Source of the DNA: Torreya grandis
Taxonomy: Eukaryota > Streptophyta > Pinopsida > Cupressales > Taxaceae
NCBI GenBank assembly: GCA_037957365.1
Contig: JARHVA010001173.1
Location: 2,942,001 to 3,006,000, forward strand
Direction of reading: 5' to 3'
DNA: 64,000 nucleotides
Within the stretch, counting starts at the first letter, position 1, and each line of letters begins with the position of its first letter. Below the pieces are notes generated by a model. The model did no database searches. It was not told the DNA's origin and saw only the letters and a list, made by a program, of their open reading frames with translations. Position numbers and translations under genes: made by a program. Positions 1 through 11,144 of this stretch are shown here, piece after piece.

Positions 1-522
1 TATCAATTAGCTAGTCAACTGACAGTTTGGTCATCAATAAGCAGTGGGCGCTGCATGGATTTAGGTGGTTTAGTGCTGCATGTAATTAGGCAGTCTTTCA
101 GTTAGTTTGGAGTTAAGTTAGTTCTGTTGGCTTATAGTTATCCTAGTGGATGGGCAGTTGATTAATGCCCCCTTTTAGGGAGTTAACTACCACTTCATGG
201 CCCAGTTGAGGTTGTTATTAACAGTGCTGGGAAGGAGGAGGTTAGGCAAAAATTTACAAACAAAATCTTTGGAGAAAAACATACTCAGATTCCTTGTGCC
301 TGGGATGGAAACCCACAGGTGCAGCCGTGTAGGTTGGGGATGTAACCCCCCAGAACTGTGGCTAGTTCACACAAGAACCGCAACAATAGCAGTCAAAAGG
401 ACGTAGGGCAGTCCAGGTATTTTGTATGTATGTCAGAGGGGTCCTTTGGATCCGAAAAATTAATAAAAATTCCTATTTTCAGTTATTCTTTCCTACACTA
501 TTCTGTGTTTTTAGTTAGCACA
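1..522 (+). repeat. 5' LTR of element 1 (3' portion only)
   Basis: This stretch is collinear with 6497-7022 and ends in the same TTAGTTAGCACA. The remaining start of the LTR, which in the other copy begins TGTAATGTCC, is outside the window. A poly(A)-signal-like AATAAAAAT lies near 460. Confidence 0.9.
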
Positions 523-528
523 TTTTAG

Positions 529-540
529 TGGTATCAAAGC
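529..540 (+). other. Primer-binding site of element 1
   Basis: TGGTATCAAAGC lies six bases after the LTR end. It matches the usual initiator-tRNA-Met primer site TGGTATCAGAGC at 11 of 12 positions. Confidence 0.85.
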
Positions 541-1011
541 TGGATTCGCCCAGCGTGTGGAAAAATGAAAAAAAACAAAATAAAACAAACCTGAAATACC
601 AAAATTTCAAGTTGATTCTACCGCATGTCAGTAAGTGATAGGGAAGCAAGGCATCAATGCAGAGAGCAGAGGAAGCAGAAGATGTTGAGTGAGGATAAAG
701 AGCAGGTATTTTTTGAAGTAATTTGGTCTTTGAAGGACGTCACGATGGTCCTCAAAGATGGGCAGCAACAGCTCATTGAGCTGTTCAAGCAGACACATCA
801 GGGCAAAGAGGTTGGTTAAGGTACTGCACCCTCGGGAAATGATATGCAGGGAGCATCTTCATCTGCAGAAATAAACCAGAACATTCCAATGAACTCTTCC
901 ATAGGTATAGATCCACCTAGAGTTACATTCTTGCAAAAAGAAGCAGTGACTCAAGATGAGGAAGTGGACAGGCAGAAGGAAGAAGATTTGGACGTCCTCC
1001 ATGTAGAATAT

Positions 1012-2025
1012 CTGTGTTGCAGGGATACGCCCCCCGGCCCGACGCCCCCTATTCGGAGAGGCATCCGGCACGGGGACGTCCCGAGTACTCCCGGAGGCGC
1101 CCGCCGGCGTGCCGGACGTTGCAAGAATGTAACTCTAGGGTCCAGCATGCCTGCGGGCGCCTCGGGGAGTACCCGAGACGTTTTCGGCGCGTACCCGAGG
1201 GATTCCGGCAAAAAAATGGCGAATTTAAAAAAAAAAAACCTCAAAAAATCCTTTAAAAAAAACCCCTAAAAACTAAGCAACCCCAAATGTAAATCCAGTC
1301 CGAACCCAACCGTATAGAAATAAAATAAACATTTAAGTATAAGTTTACATTACTTATACTTTAAGTTATATTTTATTTATATACTTTCAGGATGTTTGAG
1401 AGGGGTTTCGGACTGCTAGGAGCTATAATGCAAATTTTAGGTTTTGGAGGATCCTGTCATATTTCAGAGTTAGTCAAATTCCACGGTTTCAGGGTTTCAA
1501 ACTTAGCCATATTTCAGGGTTTCAAGATTTCAAGGAGACATCATAGGAGGTATGAAAGCTGCATGAAGGGATGTATGCATGATAGAATAGTATGAGAATA
1601 GCTCTGCAAAGTGCCACAAGCCGATCCCACCCCATTCCCTGTGCACGCCTTAAGGCATGCACTCGTGAGATTCAATGCACCGATGAGCCCTTGTGAGAGA
1701 AAGTGTCAATAAATGATAAAGTGGAAAAATAATGGGAGTGGCATTCATGATTTTGTGGACAATCGAGATGATTTATTCTAGATTTGAATGTACATCTTGT
1801 CTTTGAAGTAATGAATGAATGAATATTATATATTTTTAAGTGTTTTATCATTTATAGACATATTTTCACACTATGTAGTTTCAAGTGTTTTACTAATAAA
1901 ATGAGTAATATATATATATATACACACAGACGTACCCACGACGTATCCAAATCAAGGTTTTTGAAAAATGGCGTACCTGCGTACCCAAGACGTCCCCGTA
2001 TTCGTACCCGTACCCAAACAACATA
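1012..2025. mobile_element. Mutator-like non-autonomous insertion in gag of element 1
   Basis: A 1014-bp block is bounded by perfect 9-bp direct repeats GTAGAATAT at 1003-1011 and 2026-2034. Gag coding stops at one copy and resumes at the other. The ends are imperfect inverted repeats: CTGTGTTGCAGGGATACG on the left against TATGTTGTTTGGGTACGG on the reverse complement of the right. A 9-bp target duplication is the mark of the Mutator superfamily. The first 200 bases are very GC-rich and contain a strong hairpin (1078-1179). The middle is AT-rich and no transposase is visible. Subterminal GTACCC repeats occur on the right side (1930-2015). Confidence 0.7.
1078..1179. repeat. GC-rich hairpin with a gag-derived loop
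   Basis: Arms 1078-1117 and 1140-1179 are inverted repeats matching at 34 of 40 positions by my count. The spacer at 1118-1139 includes an exact 21-bp reverse complement of gag sequence 916-936, which lies only about 75 bp outside the insertion. Confidence 0.85.
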
Positions 2026-3069
2026 GTAGAATATGGGTCAAAGAGTGCAGAGTTCAGGGCGGATATCTCATTCATGAATTTTTGCACACTAAAATCAAAA
2101 GCCAAAGCTAAAGGTGCAAGTAAAACTTTTCCAAACAGGCCTCACAAGGACCTTCAAAGCAAGCTTGGTAAGCTCGAGATTCCCTCATTCAATGGGTCCC
2201 ATAAAGCCTTAGCTAGAGCTTGGATCCAAAAGCTAAACACCTATTTTTCACTTAGCCCAATGTACAAGGAGGCAATGAAGTTTGCAATCTTTCCCCTGGA
2301 AGGAATCATGCATGAATGGTGGTACCATGGCTTAGTTACTCAAGGGCACAACCATGTCACCACCTAAGAAGACTTTGGAGAAGATTGGTTGACAAATTCA
2401 AGAGGCAAGACCCTGAGGAGCACTTTAGAGAACTTGCCCATCTCCATCAACAGGACTCCATGGAGGCCTGTGTGGCTGATTTTCGAAGGACAGCAGTCAT
2501 GGTACTTGATATATCAGAAAGGCGCTTGGTTTTCCTTTTCATGGAAGGGTTGAAAGAACCCCTTAGAGGTCTAGTTAAGGCCCTTGAACCCAATTCGCTG
2601 CAAGCTGCTATCAAAAGATCATTAACCCTGGAAGCCACTACATCAAGCTGATTTTTCCAAGGGTCAGCTTTAAAAGGGACAAATACAGGGGTGTCACAGC
2701 AGCAGCAACAACAGCAGCAAGGAACACCATATAAATCTTTTCCACAGAAGCTAGGGGAACCACCCTCTCAACCCCTTGGATCCCAAGGAATAGGGCCCAC
2801 ATTTAGAAATCAACATAAAGGAGGTATGTCACGCAATGGATAAAGGAGGAAACAGCTATGCTTCAGCTGTAAGGAACCGTGGAATCCAACACACAGGGGC
2901 TTGGGAAAAGGAAAAGGTCACTTGATTGAAGTATATTCAGATGATGGAGAGCCCGAGGTATGTACAGAATCACACAGTGTGCTGGGAGATGAGGTTCCAC
3001 CAGCAGGGTTAGTAATCGAAGATGTACAAATACCTAATGGAGGAGTACAGCCAGCTACTATTACTGCTT

Positions 3070-6000
3070 TGTCAGGGGCACCGAGGTACCATTCTTTCCG
3101 AGTTAAGGAGAGGATTGGATGACAACATATCATGGCACTCATTGATGGGGGAGCAACCCATAACTTCATTGACCAGAGTGTGTTGGCACGTTTCAGGTTG
3201 AAAGCTAAAGAATTTGCAAAATTTGACGTGGCAGTAGCAAATGGTTACTCATTGCCATGCAAGCAAGGGATCCAACAATTACAAGTAGTGCTGGATGAGC
3301 ATACGATAGTTCATGACTTTTATGTCATTCCCCCTTTGGGGAAGTCACATGGTTCTAGGCATCCAATGGTTGCATTCATTGGGAGAGTTCACACAAAACT
3401 ACCAAACAATGACACTCAGCTTTGTGGAGCAAGGATGAAGGAGAACCATCAAAGGGGTTACGGATGCCTCAGTGCAATAGGTATCGACACACCGAATAGA
3501 GAGACTGTTGAGACGAGATCAAATTGGTTGGATGGCAAATATCTCTATCATTAAAGGGTTACCCCTAGGTACCATGGGTTTAAGGGTGGGTGAATACCCT
3601 CCAAATACACAAACCATGTTGGATAAGTATGCTTTTGTATTTGAAGATATGCCTCCGGGACTTCCACCTGATAGAGGTTTCTGTCACGCCATTGAATTGG
3701 AACTAGGGACGAAGCTTGTCATTGTGACTCCTTATCATCATGCCTGTGCCTTCAAGGATGAGTTATTACAAGTCCCTTTGCATCCCTAATGGTACTTAGT
3801 AAAAAAGAAAGATACAACGCTAAGGATGTGTATAGATTACAGAAATGTAAATAAAGATACCATCAAAAACAGGGACCCCATACCTCATATTGATGAATTG
3901 CTTGATGAGTTACACGGGGCTGCACATTTCACCACACTTGATTCACGGTCTGGGCATCATCAAATAAGAGTTAAAGTCGAAGACTCGTTCAAGACTGCTT
4001 TTCAATGTCATTATGGGCACTTCAAATTTATGGTGATGCCTTTTGGACTCACCAATGCACCAGCCACCTTCCAATCAGCAATGAATGAAATTGTCAGGCC
4101 TTGAGCAAATTTGTATTGATTTTCTTTGACAACATTCTGATTTACAAAAAAACATGGGAGGAACACAAGACACATTTGGAGATAGTGCTGGCCGTACTGC
4201 AGCAGCAGACCTTCTTCACCAAGCTAAGTGTGAATTTGGAATGAAGCAAATTCTGTATTTTGGTCACACAATCAGCAAGATGGGTAGAGATGGATCCAAC
4301 CAAGGTGCAATCCATCCTGGAATGGCCTATTCCAAGGACATTGTCTCGACTAGGGAGTTTTTTGGGTCTTTGTAGCTATTACAGGGGATTTAAAAGAGGA
4401 TTCTCACAGCTAGCTCCACCCTTGACAGAATTAACCAAAAAAGGGGCTTTCCAATGGTCCACAGCAGCACAAACAGAATTTGGTCATTTGAAGAAGGTAA
4501 TGTGCATTGGGCCCGTTCTTGCTATTCTCAACTTTGCATTACCTTTTGTGGTGGAATGCGATGCTTCAGGAGAAGGGCTAGGAGCTGTTCTGATGCAAAA
4601 AGGGCAACCCATATCATTTGGAAGTTGGATGTTAGTAGGACGGAGCAGTTTTTCTTGATATATGATAAGGAGATGTTGGCATTTATGCGTGCATTGGCCA
4701 AGTTCAGGGAATATTTAGTTTGTGGATGTTTTGTAGTATGCATGGACCACAACAACTTGAGTTTCTTCTTATCACAGCGTGATCTCAATGATAGGCAGCA
4801 AAAATGGGTCAGTAAATTACAAGCCTACGATTTTGACATTGAGTATGTCAAGGAGAAGAATAATAGAGTTGCAGATGCACTCTCCTGGAGACCTAAATTA
4901 TTGGTTGTTTCATCAGCAGAATTCGATTGGAAGAAGGAATTATTGGCTGAGTATAGCAAGGATTCACTAGCTACAGGATTGTTATAAGGTACAATTGTTG
5001 TTTCAAAAAAGGATGAGAGATACCAGGTGAAGAATGACATTATTTTGTACAAGGGCAGAATTTTTGTGGTCCCGGGGTCCAGGGTGAACCAGAAAATTAT
5101 TGCAGCATTTCACGATTCTCCGCTTGCTGATCACACGGGATTTTCAAGACTTATAGAACAAATTCGGAGTAGATATGCTTGGAAGGGTTTCAAAAAGGAT
5201 GTATCGTAATATGTACGGGAGTGTCGAGTGTGCCAAATGATGAAACATGAGACCACATACCCTACAAGGCTGCTCCAGCCCCTCCCCATTCCTCAACAAA
5301 AACGGGAATCCATATCAATGGATTTCATCACAGGGTTGCCTAAAGTAGGGGCAAAGAATTGCATCTTCTTAGTTGTGGATCGATTGACGAATTATGCCCA
5401 CTTTTTCCCCATCCCCAATGAATTCAAAGCTCCATAAATTGCAGATTTGTTCTTCAAGGAAGTCTTTTGACTGCATGGGTTACCTCGTATTGTGGTCAAT
5501 GATAGAGATGCCCGCTTCATGAGAGCCTTCTGGCAAGAATTATTCAACTTGATGGGAACAAAATTGACACCCAGTACCAGCTATCATCCCCAGAGAGATG
5601 GGTGAACTGAGATAGTGAACAAGTGGGTTGAAAGTTATTTGAGGTGTTTTGTGACCAATTGCCAGTCAACTTGGGTACGCTGGTTATACCTTGGGGAGTA
5701 TTGTTACAATACTAACTATCGTATGTCCATTGGGATGTCCCCTTTTATGGCGTTGTATGGTTATAAAACACCTTCTTTTGCAAAGTTTACCATACTTGAG
5801 ACACGGGTTCCAGCAGCAGGAGATTTCATTGAGCAAAACAAGCAAATGTTAAAAGGATTACACAATCAGCTCCAGCGCACACAAAACCAGTAAATGATTT
5901 ACGCATATAACCATCATATAGAGAGATCTTTTGTAGAAGGAGACATGGTTTTCCTACGGCTACGACCATACAGGCAATCTACCTTAAAGGGAAATGGGAC

Positions 6001-6345
6001 TGAGAAGTTAAAGCCTCGCTTCTATGGGGCCATACAGAATAGTACGACTCGTGGGTGAAGTGGCTTACAAGCTGGAGTTACCCCCTACCAGCCGGATCCA
6101 CAATGTTTTCCATGTGTCTTGTTTGAAAAAGGCAGTGGGGCAGCAGATCACACCTTCAGCTGAGCTTCCACCATTAGATGATGAGGGGAAGTTGTTACCG
6201 GTGCAGAACAGATACTCGGAACCCGGGAAAAACAAATGTGAAACCGTGCTTGGACTGAAATCCTCATACAATGGAAGGGGTTGCCGCATGAAGATGCCAC
6301 TTGGGAATCAGCTGATATTCTTGATCATCTGGCATTGTCTTGCTT
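3070..6345 (+). pseudogene. pol: pol of element 1: PR-RT-RH-IN-chromodomain, broken
   Basis: Protease begins near 3132 with LIDGGATHNF; the catalytic triad reads D-G-G instead of D-S/T-G. Reverse transcriptase spans about 3620-4400, with [13 protein letters not shown] and [13 protein letters not shown]. Its active site near 4130 reads FFDNILIY, so the second catalytic aspartate is asparagine. RNase H (4450-4890) has FVVECDASGEGLGAVL and ends in a VADALS motif. Integrase (5020-5890) has an HHCC region, SMDFITGLP and a GMSPFMALYG segment. A GPY/F-like module follows at 6024-6150. A chromodomain in another frame (6258-6340) shows QWKGLPHEDATWES. Stops fall near 3120, 3552, 3787, 4102, 4984, 5207, 5436 and 5890, with several frame changes. 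Confidence 0.9.
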
Positions 6346-6351
6346 GAGGGC

Positions 6352-6375
6352 AAGCAAATTTAGGGATGGCGAACT
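6352..6375 (+). other. Polypurine tract of element 1
   Basis: A purine-rich stretch, including AGGGATGGCGAA, directly precedes the TGTAATG start of the 3' LTR. This is where plus-strand synthesis would be primed. Confidence 0.6.
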
Positions 6376-7022
6376 TGTAATGTCCCCGTTTGTTTAGCAC
6401 AGCATGCTAGGGGAATAAACCAACTGCCACCAGTTTCAGTACAGTTAGGAATAACTGCCACATCAGCTTCAGCGCAGTTAGAGGGGATATTTCCACTGTC
6501 AGTTAGCTAGTCAACTGACAGTTAGTTTGGTCATCAATAAGCAATGGGCGCTGCATGGATTTAGGTAGTTTAGCGCTGCATGTAATTAGGCAGCCTTTCA
6601 GTTAGTTTGGAGTTAAGTTAGTTCTGTTAGCTTATAGTTATGCGAGTGGATAGGCAGTTGACTAACACCCCCTTGTAGGGAGTTAACTACCACTTCATGG
6701 CCCAGCTGAGGTTATTATTAGCAGCGCTGGGAAGGAGGTGGTGTGGCAAAAATCTACAAACAAAATCTTTGGAGAAAAACACAGTCAAATTCCTTGTGCC
6801 TGGGATGGAAACCCAAAGGTGCAGCCATGCAGGTTGGAGACATAAACCCCCAGAACTGTGACCAGTTCACAAAAGAACGGCAACAGTAGCAGTCAGAAGG
6901 ACGTAGGACAGTCAGGTATTTTGTATGTATGTCAGAGCGGTCCCTTGGATCCATAAAAATAAAATAAAAAAACTTATTTTCAGTCATTCTTTCCTGCATT
7001 TTTCTGTGTTTTTAGTTAGCAC
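6376..7022 (+). repeat. 3' LTR of element 1
   Basis: A 647-bp copy starting TGTAATGTCC and ending TTAGCACA. It matches the partial 5' LTR with scattered substitutions and small indels. Confidence 0.85.
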
Positions 7023-7027
7023 ATTTC

Positions 7028-7379
7028 AAGAAAGATAGCAGCATAGGTATTAAAGCTTCTGACATCAGTGTGACTGAAGCATGAAGTCAGCCACCTGTCC
7101 ACAGTATTTTGTGACCTATCAATATCAGCGACTTAGCCTGTGACTTCAGTAAGGTATATCCTCTATTAAAATTGACTTCATTGATTGCATTTTACTGTAA
7201 GAAATGTCATATGGGATTTAATGAATACTGGTTAACTGGAATAAATGTTGTTTATCAAGCCTTTGGACAAAGCAAGAATATGGATGGTTTGATAATCGAG
7301 AAATGACAGAGAGACAAATTGGTTGGAGTCCTGATTTTGTAAACCATAACAATGAAGAATGCCAAGAGATGCCCATCTA
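7028..7379. other. Short host spacer between elements 1 and 2
   Basis: About 350 bp of AT-rich sequence with no recognisable exon, repeat or RNA. If the ABC transporter gene continues to the left, this is intron 6 sequence. Confidence 0.5.
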
Positions 7380-7384
7380 CAGAT

Positions 7385-8215
7385 TGTCAGGAATCTAGAA
7401 CACAAAGCTCTGATACCACTTGTTAGGATTAAGAGCACAATTGATTACCTTGTATAAGCAACTAAACACGAAATTAAACCAGAAGTAAAATGTAACTAGA
7501 ATTCAGAAACAGCACAGAATATGAGATACAATACAATCTTGTATTAACACTCTTCCAAAAAGAAATACAATGAAGAAATCACACTCTTCCCACACCTCTT
7601 GGGTGTACCAGTAATTCTCCCTCAAGAATTCTCTCACTCAACCAATTACAACCACAACTCAACAATGAGTTGTACCCTCCACCAGTCAGTAACAATACTG
7701 TCAGTACACCAAGTACTCCAAGTAGATCTCCCTAATCTTGCACCTTGTTGTGTTGCAGATCTCCTTTGACCTTGCTACCCCGTAGATCTCTTTTGACCTT
7801 GCATACACATACACCTGCAGATCTAACTGATCTTACAATTGGAAGGATCTCTTCCTTGTCCTTGATTACAATACAGCCCCATGGGTCTCTTAAATAGATC
7901 CCATACAAACAATAATTAGACTCCCTAATTACAATAATTAGAAACGCAGACTCAAGACTAAAATTAGTCTTTTACATGCAAACTAACTGTCCGTCTAAAA
8001 TTAGACCAGTTCTGGAAGTGCATGCAAATGCACACACACACAGGTTGCCGACGTCGGTTCCTGTCTGACCGATGTCGGCCGACCCCTAACCGATGTCGGT
8101 TACTGCGTACACTGAAGATGACCGACATCGGTTGATCAGACCAACGTCGGTTACTGCAACACTCAGCAACCTCCTCCATTTGCATCAGTGCAGCTTTTAG
8201 CTCCACAACTTAACA
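7385..8215 (-). repeat. 3' LTR of element 2
   Basis: An 831-bp LTR; on the plus strand it runs from TGTCAGG to CTTAACA. Close to its U3 start (8047-8151) it carries five copies of the ACCGACGTCGGT-like palindrome. A PBS-like motif, GCTCTGATACCA on the plus strand, lies inside the LTR at 7407-7418. Confidence 0.93.
8047..8151. repeat. Five ACCGACGTCGGT-like palindromes in the 3' LTR of element 2
   Basis: Units lie at 8047-8058, 8068-8079, 8089-8100, 8121-8132 and 8140-8151. The consensus is RCCRAYRTCGGY. Most units hold two opposed CCGAC cores (the DRE/CRT core bound by plant DREB/CBF proteins) overlapping a GACGTC- or GATGTC-type centre. Confidence 0.85.
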
Positions 8216-8449
8216 ATCTCCCACTTGGAGATAAACAACTGCACCTGTACCTGTACCTTTACATCATCTAATTTTGTTTTCTGGCTTGTATCCCTCTTCA
8301 AGTTCAATCTTGAAGACCAACCACCACACATCCTGTGGTGTTACTCCTGTCATCCAAGTAACCTGCCATATCCGAATCTACATACCCATGTAGAGAAGTG
8401 TTTAACTCTGCATAGCATGTATACCTGCTGCTGGTCCCTCTCAGATACC

Positions 8450-9295
8450 TGAGAATTCACTGAACTGCTTTCTAGTGCTCCTTTCCCGAATTGGCCACAA
8501 ACTTGCTGACAACTCCCACTGCTTGGGTAATCTCAAGTCTAGTACACATGTACTCAACCTCATCATGTGATTCGGAACACTGTTCTGTGAACTGTCCATC
8601 CATAGGTGTGCTAACCGGTTCTGCATCTTGCATATTGAACCTCTCCACTACCGTATTCACATAATCATCCTGAGACAACATCAACCTGTGACTTTTCTTG
8701 TCTTTAGAAATACTCATGCCAAAGAATTTCTTTGCTGCTTCCAAATCTTTCATGGCAAACCTCTGAACTAATGTTACCCTTAGCTCACAACTCCCTGCAT
8801 GTGTGACCCTGCAACAAGCATATACACTACATACAGTAACAAGATAATGTAGCTAATATTATCTAACTTGGTAAAGTAAACACAATGGTCACATTGACAT
8901 TGATTAAAGCCATGCTTTGTCATACACCTGTCAAACCTTAAACACCATTGTCCTGCAGCCTGCTCAAGACCATATAACCTGGCCTTCTGTCTCACGTGTC
9001 CATTCTTTCCTTTCTTTAACCTGGAAATTCATTTGTCTTTTAGTGCTTTCTTTTCGGCTGGTAACTCTACCAAATCTCCCATTTGGTTCTCTTCCAAATA
9101 ATTCATGTCATGCTCCCACTGTTTTCTGAATTCTACCTGCTTTCTCTCTTCAAAACAACCTGGTTCTTGACCATCAGTGAGCAACAAGTAGTATAAAGAA
9201 GGGAAATAACAAATTTGAGGCTTACTTACCCTTTCAATCCTCCACATGGGCGTTTGAGACTCCTTGACAGCTTGTTGTCCGTCCAAAATCCGTTC
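8450..9295 (-). pseudogene. RT and partial RNase H of element 2
   Basis: Reading from 9295 down, the reverse transcriptase N-terminal segment (QWEHDMNYLEENQ) runs into a deletion near 9025. It continues with LYGLEQAAGQWCLRFDR (about 8960). The active-site region near 8845 reads LLLYVVYMLVAGS, so both catalytic aspartates are replaced. The connection segment MKDLEAAKKFFGMSI starts at about 8753. RNase H stops after VVSKFVANSGKEH near 8475; its catalytic part, present in element 3, is missing. Frames change at least three times. Confidence 0.85.
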
Positions 9296-10312
9296 TCACA
9301 GTGACCGATCTCGGTCACCTCTGGCCGACTTCGGTCTGCACCCGACCAATGTCGATTCCTCCTGGTCGCCGACGCCGGTTCCCTGACCGACATCGGTGTC
9401 CACCTGCCCAACACCACCGACTCTAATCTGCACATGACCGACATCGGTACCTGCCTGATCGACGTCAGTTCTCACCTGACTGACGTCGGTAACTGTGTTT
9501 CCCTGTGAGTGATGATTTTTACTCGCAAGCTCACTTTGGATCATAACCTTGTCCAAACTGCCCTGCTCAGAATTATTCAGCCCCTTGAGCTGATCTCTGT
9601 CCATCATCTTCTCTTTGAAAACCAAGGCTTTCATGTTGTCAAAAACATCAGATTTCTTCTTTATGCAATAAACTCGATCCTTTCTTGTAGCATGAGTTTC
9701 AAGAAACCTCACTTTCTTCTGTTGCTTACAGAAATATCGATCTATGCTTTCCGAATTTGAACTCTTACCTTTTGACTCAAGAACATGCATCCCCTTCTTA
9801 CTCATGTGACCCAGCCTATAGAGCCACATCTTCGCATCTACATCTGAAGTAGATAAACCAGAAGGAGAATCAGTAATACAAGTAAATAGATAAAGAGTAC
9901 CTACTTTCTTACCTCTTGCTAAAACAAGTGCACCCTTGGAAACTTTCCAAGATTCTACTGTGAGAGTTACTGTGCATCCCTCATCACCCAACTTTCCAAC
10001 AGAAATCAAATTTCGCTTCAGCCCTGGGACATGCATGACCTCCTTCAACACCCATATGTTGCCCGTCTGTAATTTTAGCTGCACTTTCCCTTTGCCAACC
10101 ATTTGACAAGGCTTACCATCCCCTAAATAAATCTTTCCAAAGTCTCTATGGACATAATCATGAAAAAATTCTCTATTTGGGGTTGCATGGAAAGAGGCAC
10201 CATAATCTAAAACCCAAGATTCCACTTCATCCAAAGAACATACAAGAGCATCATGTGCAACAATACCTGCAACATCTGCTTCTTCATTTCCTTCATGTTG
10301 ATCTTCTTTCAA
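9296..10312 (-). pseudogene. Protease, IN zinc-finger remnant and repeat linker of element 2, in one open frame
   Basis: A continuous 338-codon open frame. Protease starts with ESWVLDYGASFHATP; the catalytic triad reads D-Y-G instead of D-S/T-G. VMHVPGLKRNLISVGKL and LYRLGHMSKKG (start of the integrase HHCC region) follow. The integrase catalytic core is then almost entirely deleted: VRFLETHATRKDR is followed directly by VYCIKKKSDVF and the C-terminal RDQLK segment. The last 75 residues are a repeat with period seven (TDV/TDIG-type units) encoded by a 21-bp DNA array at 9304-9490. The frame has survived large deletions. The catalytic residues are missing, so I call it a pseudogene although it is open. 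Confidence 0.85.
9304..9490. repeat. 21-bp-period palindrome array in coding sequence of element 2
   Basis: About eight ACCGACATCGGT-like units lie at 9304, 9324, 9345, 9368, 9386, 9437, 9458 and 9479, mostly 20-23 bp apart (seven codons). The same palindrome occurs in the LTRs. Confidence 0.85.
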
Positions 10313-10399
10313 CCAACAATCTTTCTTTACATGCCCTTTCTTTCCACAATTCCAGCAGATTATACTGCCATACCTGGACCTGGATCTCCTGCCTATTTT

Positions 10400-11056
10400 T
10401 TACCTTGATTTCCCTTGCTCGACCTTCTCTCTTTGCTTTCCCCTGCTTTCAACACTTAAAGCATTCCCTGATGATTCTCCTGTGCTTTTCCTGCGAATTT
10501 CTTCATTCAAGATTACACTAACAACATCATCAACTTTCAAGATTTTTGAAGCAGACGCAGTATTACTAACTGTCATTACCAAACTATCCCAACTTTCAAG
10601 TAAAGAGCATAAGATTAAGAGAGCCTTAATTTCATCATCAAAAGCTATATTGACTGAAATTAGCTGGTTTACCAAACTATGAAAATCACTAAAATGACTA
10701 TGTACAGATCCACCTTCCAGCATTTACAAATTAAATAATTGCTTTATAAGAAATGTCTTATTCGACGCTGAGGGTTTTTCATATAAACTTGTCAAAGATT
10801 CCATTAACTCTACCGTTGTCTTAGCCTGTGATAAGTTGGAAATCACAGACAGTGCCAGGCTCAACCTTATAGATCCCAGAGCCTTCCGATCAAGAACATT
10901 TCATTCTTCATATTTCATATCTGTGAGCTTGCATGCAACACCACCCAACGGTAAGTACAGATCTTTCTGATATAGATAATCTTCTATCTGCATCCTTCAT
11001 AATTGATAATTCTTGCCATTGAATTTCTCCATTCTTAGCTTACTTTCTTCTGCCAT
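10400..11056 (-). pseudogene. gag: gag of element 2
   Basis: The ATG at 11056 starts MAEESKLRMEKFNGKNYQL, the same start as element 3. Stops follow in the first 100 codons. A cleaner stretch (10723-10400) encodes SHFSDFHSLVNQL and LILCSLLESWDSLVM, the UBN2/copia gag domain, then a basic tail. A zinc knuckle is recognisable near 10350 (CWNCGKKG-like) before the protease frame opens. Confidence 0.85.
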
Positions 11057-11130
11057 TGCTATACTCCCACTCAATCAGAAACCCCTGAGAGTGCCCTGTA
11101 ATCAACAAACACTAACCTGCTCCGAACCAG

Positions 11131-11142
11131 GCTCTGATACCA
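11131..11142 (-). other. Primer-binding site of element 2
   Basis: On the minus strand this reads TGGTATCAGAGC, a perfect initiator-tRNA-Met site, two bases after the LTR end at 11145. Confidence 0.9.
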
Positions 11143-11144
11143 CT

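Larger units (their letters stand above)
625..2930 (+). pseudogene. gag: gag of element 1, interrupted and frameshifted
   Basis: Capsid-like coding begins at the ATG at 625 and has an in-frame stop near 817. It is split by a 1-kb insertion at 1012-2025, resumes at about 2035, changes frame near 2360 and stops again at about 2650. The core (about 2140-2640) contains the WW and L-x-G-L-x-E type segments typical of gypsy gag. A glutamine-rich run from a CAG/CAA tract lies at about 2698-2721. A zinc knuckle at 2856-2900 reads CFSCKEPWNPTHRG; the last cysteine of the usual C-C-H-C set is replaced by glycine. The acidic tail IEVYSDD follows. Not functional as it stands. Confidence 0.85.
1..7022 (+). 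mobile_element. Element 1: Ty3/gypsy chromovirus, decayed; 5' LTR cut by window edge
   Basis: Order on the plus strand is partial 5' LTR, primer-binding site, gag, protease, reverse transcriptase, RNase H, integrase, chromodomain, purine tract and 3' LTR. This is the domain order of a plant chromovirus. The two LTR copies align almost base for base (position 9 pairs with about 6505), so roughly 125 bases of the 5' LTR lie left of the window. Stops and frameshifts occur in every domain and the reverse transcriptase active site is changed, so this copy cannot be autonomous. If the ABC transporter gene is intact, the element sits in its intron 6 in the opposite orientation. The 5-bp target duplication cannot be tested because the left flank is absent. 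Confidence 0.93.

Noticed and set aside
844..1269. 141-codon ORF spanning gag and the GC-rich insertion
   Set aside because: It crosses the 9-bp target duplication at 1003-1011. The second half is hairpin DNA read in frame, ending in a lysine/asparagine run from poly(A).
7232..7438. Minus-strand ORF across the border of element 2
   Set aside because: It runs from host spacer into the LTR and shows no protein-like features.
8047..8151. CRISPR-like look of the evenly spaced palindromes
   Set aside because: Units are only 12 bp, spacers are short and part of a retrotransposon LTR or coding frame, and the context is a plant nuclear genome.
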